NCBI GenBank assembly: GCA_031292355.1
Contig: JARLHI010000055.1
Location: 372,001-436,000, forward strand
Direction: 5' to 3'
Length of the DNA: 64,000 bases
DNA from: Candidatus Obscuribacterales bacterium
GTDB lineage: Bacteria; Cyanobacteriota; Vampirovibrionia; Obscuribacterales; Obscuribacteraceae
The notes beneath the pieces were generated by a model. That model worked only from the letters and a program-made list of their open reading frames with translations. It searched no databases and was not told where the DNA came from. Position 1 is the stretch's first letter, and every line of letters begins with the position of its first letter. The translations under genes and the position numbers were made by a program. Positions 17,442 through 26,240 of the stretch are shown here, one piece after another.

Positions 17442-20400
17442 TATCAGATTGATTGGCCTGCTGCTGGCATCAACCAGACTTTTACATCGGATAACCTTGC
17501 TAACGTTAGGTTGAGTCTGTGGTTCAATGCAAGCAACGTGCCGATTCTTTACTTGAATGGTGTCGTTGTGCAAACCGGTACTGCCCAACCGGCAGGTGGT
17601 TCCAGTATTGCTACTTTGACTCTAACGCACAATGCAACAGGCATAACGTCTAACTACGCACCCTCAATTTACACAGGCGAGCAGTCTGTTATAACGAGCA
17701 CTTGGGGAGCATGTGGTCGCGGTTCTGCTGATTACCATCAGCTTCAACTCGCCGCGAACTCGGCTGCTGGAGGTGCTGCAACCGCAGAAAATGTCAATGG
17801 TGAAGCGCTCTGCCTCATTTGGTCCAATTATGCAGGTCAATTGAGTCGGGTTGCGGAACTTATAAATAAAATCACGGGAACGTTCTTATTTATCGAGGAT
17901 ATCTTCGGCACTATCGTTCAAAGTTCCGACGGTGTCAACACTAACATCCTATTCGATGCAAGCATTTACGCACCGAGCGGTCTAGTTTACGGAAGTTACA
18001 ACAGTTTCTGCTTGCAGGCTTCGAGCTTAGAAGCAGCAACGGTATCGCAAATAACCGGTGCACAGGGCGTATCTACAGTTGTTATTGCAGACGTCGCAAA
18101 CACTGCGAGTTTACTGATGTACGAGGCGACACCTTCAAACTACACAGGCACCGTAGAACCGGTATTGGTGGCAGGTGGCTATACTACAGCGGAACTGCCC
18201 ACAGCCTACATCAATCAAGGTCTAAGTGCTGTACTGCCTAATAATCCGACGCAGGCAATCGGAAGCTATAACTTCCAGGGATTCTTTACGATCTATCCAG
18301 GCGGAGGCATGGCAGCTTGGGTCTCCGAATACAAGGGTGGATTTAGTGCTACGCCAGTTACCCCAGCGCAGCTTCAGGCTTCTGCGTCAGTTAGTGTACT
18401 GAATCCAACGCTTAACGCAGATGTGAGCAGCATCTTTGGCGAACCCATCGATGCTTTTACAGGCAATTTTACCTATAACCGATCCGATATTCAGGTTGGT
18501 AGTCAGGGTTTCCCTTATGGGCTAAGCTTCCAGCGATTTTACAACTCACGGAATCAATATCAAAGTAGCGGCTTAGGAAGAGGATGGACTCACAACTATG
18601 ATATCACTGCCCGGGTTAGCAGTGACGGCTTGCTTGCCATGGGCACTCAGTATGCACTGCAGGGCGTCGCTACTGTGGCTGCCTTGTTCGTTTTACAAGA
18701 CCTCCTATCCGATACAACTATGCCGGTAACGAAGGTTACTATGTCCGCATTGGTTGGTAAGTGGTTTCTAGATCATGCGGTAAACAATACAGTCGTTATC
18801 GAGATGCCAGACAGCTTGCAGATTTATTGCTTGCAGCCTGATGGCTCTTACACTCCTCCTCTAAACAACGCAAACACGCTATCGCTGAGCGGTGGTCTCT
18901 ATACGCTGATGACGCCGCAGAAGTTGAAAATGACCTTCAACGCCAGTGGCCAAATCACCGGATGGACCTTCCCATCTGGTGCGACGGTCACGTGTAACTA
19001 TACCTCTGGTGTCTTGACCTCAATTACAACTTTGGGCAGAACGTTGACTCTTGCATACACAAGCGGCGCACTTACTTCAGTTACTGACGGCTCGCGAACA
19101 GTGAGTTATGCGTATGATATCAACGGGAATTTAACTAAATTCACCGACACAAACTTGCAGGCATTGACCTACCAATATGACCAGCCGGGGCGAATGACGA
19201 AGTATTTCAAACCGGCCAATCCAACTACGGCATTTGCCACCAATGTCTACGATACTCTGAGTCGTGTCATGACTCAGGCTGACGCTCTAAACCATACCTG
19301 GACCTACTTCTTCGCAGGCTCCAGAGGTGAGGAGGATGATCCTTTAGGCAATGCTCATGTTCGATATTTCAATCGCAATGGTGCGGTTGTCAGAGATATC
19401 GATGCGGCCGGCAATGAAACTGATTACTTCTACGACGGGCTTAATCGGCTCACTCAGTCGATTTTGCCTGAAGGAAATCAGAAGCTCTATACCTACGACA
19501 GCAATAACAACGTTTTGAGTCTGACAGCTGTTGCAAAGCCGGGTTCAGGACTGGCAAATATCGTAAACAGTTTCACCTACGACCCGACGTGGGCATTGGT
19601 AAAAACTGCAACTGACGGCAAGAGTCAGGTCACGACTTACAATTACGATCCTACGCTCGGAAATCTACTCACTATTCAAAGACCCCTAATTGGTGGTGTT
19701 ACGCCAACGGTCTCATTCACACACAACGCACGCGGTCAGGTACTGACAGCAACCGACGAAACCGGCATCGTCACTCAGAATACCTACAGTACAACGAACG
19801 AAACTCTAACGAAGCAAGTCGTCGACTACAGCACCGGCACCGGTCATCTCAATTTGACGACGCAGTTCGGCTATGACGCTGCTGGTAATACCAACTCGGT
19901 CACGGATCCAAATACGAATATCACGACATCAATGTATGACACTGAGCGGCGCCTAACGCAAGTGACCGCTCCGACTCCGTTCGGCTATCTTACAACGCGG
20001 GCATACGACGCCAATAGCAATCTGCTCAATGTGCAGCAGCAAACTGGTGTTACTCCCGCTTACCAGATCACTTCGTGGACTTACTCGGTCACTGATAAAA
20101 AGTTGACGGTCACGGATCCGGCCGGCGACGTCACAAATTTTGCGTATGACGGCAAAGATCGATTGGCTTCGGTTACCGACGCCATGAATCGCGAAACCCA
20201 GTTCAGCTATGATGTCAGGGACAATAACTACCAGACGACAGATGCAACTGGCACCATCAGCGACACCAGGCTGTATACGCCAAATAACTTGCTTGCCTCC
20301 GTCCAGGATGCTCGCAGTTCCTTGACGCAGTACAACTACGATGGTTTCGATCGTCCTAACCAAACAATCTATGCGGACACTACCTACGAGCAGAACGTCT

Positions 20401-22223
20401 CATATGATGCCAATAGCAACGTCTTGACCGCAAGGACACGCGCTGGCAATCAGATCGTCAATACGTTCGACGTTCTGAATCGACTGAGCACGAAGGCGCC
20501 GGCCAGTCAGCCGACAGTCACCTTCGGTTATGACCTGGCTGGAAGGCTTCTGAGCGCAACCAAGCTGACAGTGTCAGGTGACCCATCGTCTGGAGCTTTT
20601 TCAAAGCTCTATGACACCGCCGGGCGCTTCTATCAGGAGTCCTATCCAGACGGCAAGCAGGTGACTTTTGGACTTGACAGCAATGGCAACGTCACGAAGT
20701 TGACCTATCCAGACGGCTACTACGTTACTCGTTCTTATGACGCGCTCAATCGCTTAAGCAATATCTATTTGAACGGGTCAACGACAGCGGCAGCGGCTCT
20801 TGCATATGACGAGCTATCCAGGCGCACGTCGCTTACTTACAACAACGGCGCAAGCGTCGGCTACAGCTATGCTTCGCCGGTGATCAATGACTTGACCAAC
20901 ATCGTTCACAACTTTGTTGGCTCAAACGTGGCTTTTGGTTATGGTTACAACCTTGACCATGAGATCACGGGACAGTCGGTGACAGACGGCAGCTACCAGT
21001 GGCAGCCAACTGTTGGTAGTGTCGCTTACGGCACGGCTACTTCGGTGAATGAATATCCGTCAGTAGGTGGCACCACATATAGTTACAATGGCGACGCTTG
21101 CTTGACTGGCAATGGTGTGTGGACTTTCGGTTATGACACCGAGGATCATCTCACTTCTGCCAGCAAAACTGGCACGAGCGTGGCTTATGTCTACGACGGC
21201 TTCCACCGCCAGGCGCAGAAGTCTGTCACTACAAGTGGTGGCACGGTAGCGTCTCGCTATATCTATTCTGGTTGGCAGCGAATTGCCGACTACGATGGAG
21301 TCGCGGGCACGTTGCAGAATCGCTACGTTTACACCGATGGTCTCGATGAGCCACTTATCCAGGTCACAAGTGCTGGTGTGGTCACCTATTACCATGCCAA
21401 TGCACAGGGCTCTATTATCGGTGTCTCGAACAGCGCAGGTGCTGTCACGAGCAAAAATCTATATGGAACGTTCGGCGAAACCGTCGGCGTTTCTGGTACT
21501 ACGTTTGGGTTTACCGGTCAGCGATACGACGGCGATACCGGGCTCTATTACTACAAAAATCGGTACTATTCACCAACAATTGGTCGATTCTTACAGACTG
21601 ATCCACTCGGTTACGTCGATGATCTGAATATCTACTCATACGTCAGCAACAATCCTTTTACCAGCACAGATCCCCTTGGACTGGTAGCAGAAGGTACTGG
21701 AAGTAACGTTGGAGCTCGCGGTGAAGGTGGTGGCAATGGTTCCGGAAACTATTCACCAGTGAATTTCGTTTTACCGACGCGCGGGAACTACAATGGTTGG
21801 ATTCCAGGAGACCCTATTAGTCTGAAATACTCGGACGATGTAGACGCTTACATAGGGGCAATAAAGAAGAGGAACAAACCGTTCTTTTATCCGGCTCTCA
21901 CAACCCCGCAGAACTATCTCTTTGGCAATGCAGCTCGACACCTTATTGGGACAAGTTCTCTCGCTATGAGATATTCAGACGGCTTTTTTGTCGATGACGA
22001 TAGCATTTACTCGTTTATCGACCTCCACGAGACCTTTGATATCTATAAGCTCTACAAACCGGGCGCATACCTTGATTCTGTAGAAGATCGCCTAAACAAT
22101 CGGTTCGCCCTAAACCACTATCGGCAGTTTGGGAGCAATCGAAGCTCGATGGTTCAGTACATGCTAAACTCTGCTCGAAAAGGTGCACTTTATAATATGG
22201 GTATAGGATTTCCACTTTACTAG
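17442..22223 (+). pseudogene. RHS/YD-repeat protein, 3' part with toxin-like tip
   Basis: 1593 codons in frame with the 5' part at 13693. An open frame continues upstream into the element, but those residues are IS66 read in the wrong frame. From about residue 340 of this part the entry motif (DAFTGNFTYNRSDIQVG) and some twenty YD repeats build the RHS shell (YDALNRLSNIYL, YDGFDRPNQTIY and similar). The core ends with the hallmark GLYYYKNRYYSPTIGRFLQTDPLG. After it lies a variable tip of about 185 residues with GNAARHLIG, DLHETFDIYKLY and EDRLNNRFALNHY. This N-A-x-R-H, H-E, N-N arrangement recalls the DUF6973 group of predicted toxin tips. Whether the split gene makes any product is unknown. 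Confidence 0.8.
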
Positions 22224-22251
22224 AACTAGCAAGTTGTAGTAAGTGAGCTAC

Positions 22252-22280
22252 GGTGTTGAGCCCTGCTTGGGCTCAACACC
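22252..22280 (+). terminator. Strong hairpin after the RHS gene
   Basis: A perfect 12-bp stem (GGTGTTGAGCCC with GGGCTCAACACC) around TGCTT, 28 bp after the RHS stop. The following bases are ACTCTTC, not a pure T run, so it is a likely but not classical terminator. Confidence 0.6.
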
Positions 22281-22388
22281 ACTCTTCAATCACGAATAGA
22301 TGCATTGAGTAGGACTAATCGAGTTATACTTAATTCATACAATGTTCGCTGACTAGTATCGTTTCTGAGCGAAACCACACTATAAATC

Positions 22389-23216
22389 ATGAAAAGAATG
22401 AGACAGATTATCTTCGAAGAAATGGGAGTAATCGCTCTGCTATTTGCTCTTATCTTCAGCTTGTGTAGTATTCCAAACTACATCTTTCACGACATAAGGC
22501 TTATTCCATCGCTGTATCTTAGTTATGCCACCAAGATTGTTTCTCCTCAAGTTGCGCACTCAATACTAAGTAAGAATCCAGAATCCGACTTAAGTAAAGC
22601 ATCTAAAGTCTCTCCACCTGCAATTCTCGCAAAACTGGTGAATACAGATGTCGTCCAACTAAAAGATGGAAGGTTCTTCGTACCAGGAGGCTTAATCCAA
22701 CACAATTCAAATGAAGCGATTAGGACAGTGTTGGCATCGAAAGATGGCAACACGATTTTAAACGGTCCCACTAGACATTTCAAAAGTTATTATTGTCAGG
22801 CAGTCCTACTTCTCGACGGAACAGTGTTGATAGCTAGCGGCTCCAAAGGTGTAGAACTATTTGATCCTGTGCTAAATCGGATAAGCGTGGTGGGAGCAAT
22901 GATTATTCCAAGAGACTTCTACACGATGACATGCCTAAACAATGGTCGAGTGCTGGTCTCTGGAGGAACGGTGCCCAAGTCAAAAAGCGACGCTGGTAGA
23001 TCTTTAACGACGTTGCTAGAAGAATACGACCCTGTCTCAGCTTCGTTCCATCCCGCTGGTCATCTTCATCAGGCTCGCATGTGCCCCGAAGTCCGAGCGC
23101 TTTGCGACGAACAAGCGCTAATCTGGGGAGGCGAAACAGATGAGTACATCGATATCCCAACCGATTATCCAGTAATGCCCTATGAACTCTACCGAAGCTC
23201 CCAGGACAATAAATAG
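22389..23216 (+). CDS. Membrane-anchored kelch-like β-propeller protein
   Basis: A 275-residue protein with one N-terminal hydrophobic segment (VIALLFALIFSLCSIPNYI) and no clear cleavage site, so probably anchored. After a linker come three or four kelch/galactose-oxidase-like blades, each with a turn of the LLDGTVLIASG or NNGRVLVSGG type and a partner strand of the VELFDPVLN or LEEYDPVSASF type. Only half a propeller is present, so it may be truncated or may dimerise. It is the first gene after the RHS toxin tip, the place where an immunity gene is expected. That role is a guess from position only. Confidence 0.6.
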   Translation: MKRMRQIIFEEMGVIALLFALIFSLCSIPNYIFHDIRLIPSLYLSYATKIVSPQVAHSILSKNPESDLSKASKVSPPAILAKLVNTDVVQLKDGRFFVPGGLIQHNSNEAIRTVLASKDGNTILNGPTRHFKSYYCQAVLLLDGTVLIASGSKGVELFDPVLNRISVVGAMIIPRDFYTMTCLNNGRVLVSGGTVPKSKSDAGRSLTTLLEEYDPVSASFHPAGHLHQARMCPEVRALCDEQALIWGGETDEYIDIPTDYPVMPYELYRSSQDNK

Positions 23217-23331
23217 CGTTTTATTACTTACTGAACACCGCCGTTGTTCATTGTGAATTTAATCGCCTGCGCTGCAAAGGCGTGAGGACTTCCTCTATTT
23301 TCATTGTGGCATATACACTTTATCTTATTCT

Positions 23332-23583
23332 TTGCCTAAAAGGCTGACGTCTGCATTTAGACCAGGTTCGCAAAAGTATACTGAGTTGCTGGAAGAATTC
23401 GGGGAACTTCCTCGTATGAATGCCAAGGGTGCTGAGCAAGCATTGCTGAATTATCATGGACTCGCGAGAACTGGAGGCAGCCTAGAGAACATCCGCAACA
23501 GCATCTCACCGAACAACCCGATCTACAACGCAGAAGTTGCACGCGCCCTGCAACTTCTGCGTCAGGCTGGTTATAAGTTATAA
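23332..23583 (+). CDS. Orphan RHS/polymorphic toxin tip fragment
   Basis: 83 residues from a TTG start with no good ribosome site. The sequence GAEQALLNYHGLARTGGSLENIRNSISPNNPIY, then a short helical end, matches the segment that joins RHS cores to C-terminal toxin tips. No RHS core lies directly upstream, so this looks like a displaced tip cassette left after recombination, kept beside its immunity gene. It may be expressed only after recombining onto a full RHS core. It may equally be a silent relic. Confidence 0.55.
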   Translation: MPKRLTSAFRPGSQKYTELLEEFGELPRMNAKGAEQALLNYHGLARTGGSLENIRNSISPNNPIYNAEVARALQLLRQAGYKL

Positions 23584-23592
23584 GGAGTAGAA

Positions 23593-24054
23593 ATGAAGAG
23601 ACCAAAAATCGGTGACGTTATTGAGATTCCGACATCAAAAGGCTTGGCGTACGCTCAATACGCGCACAAGACCCAAATGCACGGCAATCTTCTACGCGTC
23701 TTCAATCATCTCTATGACTCACGTCCGGACGACTTGGCACGAATAATGGCTGGGGCACATGACTACTGGCAATTTGTTCCGCTAAGCTATGGTCTGAACA
23801 AGCAAATCTTCTTTGTTGTCGAAAATATCTCTGTGCCATTAGAAGCTCAGGTGTTCCCGACACTCAGATATCCAAATGCGTGGCTCAGTGGAAAAGCAGA
23901 AAGCTGGACCCTTTGGGATGGCGAAAAAGAGTGGCGTATCGATGGGGAGTTAACGCCTGAGCAGCGGAAACTTTGGTTCATTAATGTAGCCACTCCATCC
24001 TACCTAGTCGGCCATATCGAAGAGCAGTGGATTCCTGAAATGGATCCTCGTTGA
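23593..24054 (+). CDS. Immunity protein, Imm26-like
   Basis: A 153-residue protein starting 9 bp after the orphan toxin tip, with AAGGAG upstream. The N-terminal KIGDVIEIPTSKGLAYAQY fits the Imm26 family of polymorphic-toxin immunity proteins. The remainder is a mixed α/β fold with aromatic residues (WTLWDGEKEWRIDGELT). Such proteins bind and block the cognate toxin tip in the cytoplasm. The tight pairing with the 23332 gene supports this. A hairpin at 24191-24216 with T-rich sequence after it probably ends the transcript. Confidence 0.7.
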   Translation: MKRPKIGDVIEIPTSKGLAYAQYAHKTQMHGNLLRVFNHLYDSRPDDLARIMAGAHDYWQFVPLSYGLNKQIFFVVENISVPLEAQVFPTLRYPNAWLSGKAESWTLWDGEKEWRIDGELTPEQRKLWFINVATPSYLVGHIEEQWIPEMDPR

Positions 24055-24190
24055 TGAGATGACAATGATGGAAGGAGTTGCAAGTGCTACTCCTTCTAGC
24101 ATCTAAGATTAGGGACGGAGATTAAGATCTCCTTCTGCAACCTTGAAAAGCGAAGTCGGATATAAAACCTGGCTCCGTTCTCCTTGGTAA

Positions 24191-24216
24191 GTATTCGGCA
24201 CTGGTAATCCGAATAC
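24191..24216 (+). terminator. Hairpin after the immunity gene
   Basis: An 8-bp stem (GTATTCGG with CCGAATAC) followed by TTACTTTCTTTT, about 140 bp after the Imm26-like stop. It is a plausible intrinsic terminator. Confidence 0.5.
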
Positions 24217-24218
24217 TT

Positions 24219-24316
24219 ACTTTCTTTTGGCAATTTTTGCCTAAAATAGTTGCCACCACATATAATATCGATGTTCTAGAGTGACGTCTCAAACATAATC
24301 GACCGTTTTGACTCAG
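24219..24316 (+). repeat. Integrase upstream element, copy A
   Basis: This stretch matches 25357-25451 over most of its length. Both contain TTTTTGCCTAAAATAGTTG, then CACCA and an AT-rich block, and both end in TTT(T/C)GACTCAG. Copy A has TTGCCT and TATAAT at about promoter spacing. Copy B leads into the recombinase remnant. Copy A leads into RHS debris, so it is probably a promoter or 5' region duplicated with a mobile unit. Confidence 0.55.
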
Positions 24317-24349
24317 AGTCCTACTTCTTACAGCTGTCTCGTAAACATC

Positions 24350-24800
24350 AATCCCCAAAGATGGCAACGGCAGCGTCACCCCCTATGGATCCGAACCAAC
24401 ACTCGGCAATCTGTTCACCATCCAGTGGAGCATAAAAACGTGTGGGGTCTAGGGTAATTTTCACTTTTAGCGAGTAGCAAAGATCGGGAACCGATCGCTG
24501 CATCGGCAAACACGAGTATTCAGGCTGTATAGACGAACGCATTTCGCCAACAGTCACTTTCACATACAACGCGCGCGGTCAGCTTTTGACTGAGATGGAC
24601 GAAACGAAATCGTCACCAAAAACACCTACAACACGACGAATGAGACTTTAATGACTCAGGTTGTTGACTACAACACCGGCACAGGTCATCTCAATCTGAC
24701 GAACCAGTTCGAGTACGATACTGTTGGTAATACCAATTCTGTTACTGATCTCAATACAAACATTACGACATCGGTTTATGACACCGAGCGACGTAGGTGT
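24350..24800 (+). pseudogene. RHS core remnant
   Basis: Two blocks of sequence related to the main RHS gene. The first (about 24350-24420) corresponds to the region near 19600-19690 (PTLGNLFTIQ versus PTLGNLLTIQ). The second (about 24545-24800) corresponds to 19705-19953 (YNARGQLLTEMDET, VVDYNTGTGHLNLTNQFEYD, TNITTSVYDTERR). Between them lie about 125 bp with no match, and there is a one-base frame break after MDET. It cannot encode a full shell. It shows that a second RHS gene once stood here, perhaps the former carrier of the orphan toxin tip upstream. Confidence 0.8.
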
Positions 24801-24902
24801 TGGACTGCCCTACTAACTTAGCCCTCTAAATCTCGGCTGAATGAGGTATATTCAATACCTCATCCAATTCCGACTTAGCTGTCGTTTGAGAGATTTCAGA
24901 TT

Positions 24903-25184
24903 TTGTCAAAGAAGTATCGACGGTCAATTCTAATTTCTATCTCCATGGCATATTTTTTCGGTTGGCTTATTAAGCAGCAGTTTCATTTTGATTATTGGTT
25001 TTGGACGCTTGAGTTCACCGCTTTGTGTTGTCTCCTTTGGTATCCCTGTACATGGTTCGCGTATGCGTTAAGCAATCGGGTTTTCAATCTAAAAATATCC
25101 CTGCTTGCATTTATGTGTGAAGGGATAGCATGTCTTTTCTGCATGGCGCTGGGAGTACGTATTGTTTTTGGTTTTTTTCCATAG
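24903..25184 (+). CDS. Small hydrophobic protein, uncertain
   Basis: 93 residues from a TTG start without a strong ribosome site. Two or three hydrophobic helices rich in aromatic residues are seen (ISMAYFFGWLIKQQF, FWTLEFTALCCLLWYP, LLAFMCEGIACLFCMALG). The family is not recognised. Position among RHS debris would suit a membrane immunity protein, but nothing in the sequence proves it. Confidence 0.4.
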   Translation: MSKKYRRSILISISMAYFFGWLIKQQFHFDYWFWTLEFTALCCLLWYPCTWFAYALSNRVFNLKISLLAFMCEGIACLFCMALGVRIVFGFFP

Positions 25185-25248
25185 TTTTGGACGCAATAAA
25201 GATGTGTTTTCCATACATTCGCACACTCTGGACGAACTGAGTTCTAAG

Positions 25249-25322
25249 TGTTGACGGCGATCAAAGAGAGTAAGAAAAGCCGGTTGTGCACAGCGGCGCG
25301 CGAAAATTAATCGCCGTCAACA
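25249..25322. repeat. Perfect 13-bp inverted repeat
   Basis: TGTTGACGGCGAT at 25249-25261 is the exact complement of ATCGCCGTCAACA at 25310-25322, with 48 bases between. It stands just before the recombinase remnant. It could be an RNA stem or a recombination-site arm. Confidence 0.55.
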
Positions 25323-25356
25323 TTAGAGTGCGGTTTACAGTTTTCCTATCTTCACA

Positions 25357-25451
25357 ATTTCTGTTTGGCGATTATTTTTTGCCTAAAATAGTTGTCACCA
25401 TATACAGTACTAATATTGCACAATTAACCCTAATAGAACATTTCGACTCAG
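25357..25451 (+). repeat. Integrase upstream element, copy B
   Basis: The partner of the element at 24219-24316 with the same landmarks (TTTTTTGCCTAAAATAGTTG, CACCATATA, TTTCGACTCAG). It directly precedes the recombinase remnant and is probably its promoter region. Confidence 0.55.
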
Positions 25452-26049
25452 CAGGTTTCGCGCAAGCAGCAAAATTTGCCGCCCAACAAACCGAAAAATA
25501 TTGACCGCCGCAAACGCGAATATTTAACTCCGGCAGAAGTCCAAGACCTGCGCGAAGCAGCCAAAGCTTACGGATGATATGGCGACCGCGACCATCTCAT
25601 GATTCTAATCGCTTATAGGCACTCTCTACGAGTCTCAGAGCTGTGTGATTTTCGTTGGGAACAGATTGACTTCAACGACGCCAAATTTCACGTGGCGAGG
25701 GCTTAAAAACTGCGATCCGTCGGTTCACTATCTTTTGGGTGATGAAATCAGAATGCTGTGTGCACTACAGCGAGACAATCCTGACTCGCCCTTCGTTTTC
25801 AGCTCCCAGAAATATACATCCATCTCGCCCCGCACATTCCACGACATCGTCGTCCGTGCCGGCAAAGACGCCGGCATCAAATTTCCCGTCCACCCTCATG
25901 TGTTGAGCCATTCGAAGGGCTATCAGCTGGCTTCAAAGGGCAACGACACTCGTGCCATTCAGACATACATGGGGCATAAGAACATTCAACACACGGTTCT
26001 CTACACCAAGCTTGATCCGAGCCGATTCAAGAATTTCGGCCGAGATTAG
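25445..26049 (+). pseudogene. Tyrosine recombinase (XerC/FimB-like), broken
   Basis: The first frame gives NLPPNKPKNIDRRKREYLTP, an in-frame stop after KAYG, then YGDRDHLMILIAYRHSLRVSELCDFRWEQIDFN. It loses frame near 25700, and the remainder WRGLKNCDPSVHYLLGDEIRML runs to TRAIQTYMGHKNIQHTVLYTKLDP. The last part has the catalytic end (GH and Tyr), but the invariant HxLRH box reads HVLSHS, so the second catalytic Arg is Ser. A stop, a frameshift and a lost active-site residue make it clearly dead. Related recombinases invert or integrate DNA, which fits the rearranged RHS cassettes nearby. Confidence 0.85.
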
Positions 26050-26148
26050 TTGATATCGCTAATATCGGTAGTTTTTTCGGAGTTCAAATCATTGAAAACT
26101 GACGCAATATCAGTACTTCTGGCCAATAAACGTGCTGATATTGAATAG

Positions 26149-26162
26149 TATCAGGACTTCCT
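26149..26162. repeat. Short direct repeat, possible left boundary
   Basis: TATCAGGACTTCCT matches TATCAGGACTTTCT at 30357-30370 (13 of 14). A weaker copy, TATCAGTACTTCT, begins near 26108. It lies just after the recombinase remnant and the pair brackets the genes from 26.2 to 30.1 kb. An att-type role is inference. Confidence 0.35.
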
Positions 26163-26240
26163 ACGCATTTTACAGCTCGTTTGGCCTAATTAGCCTAATA
26201 TGAATCTCCTGCACTCCGCTGGAAAATTTCTAAATTGAAG

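Noticed and set aside
19953..20363. Minus-strand open frames inside the RHS gene
   Set aside because: Shadows of the repeat-rich plus-strand gene with no own signals.
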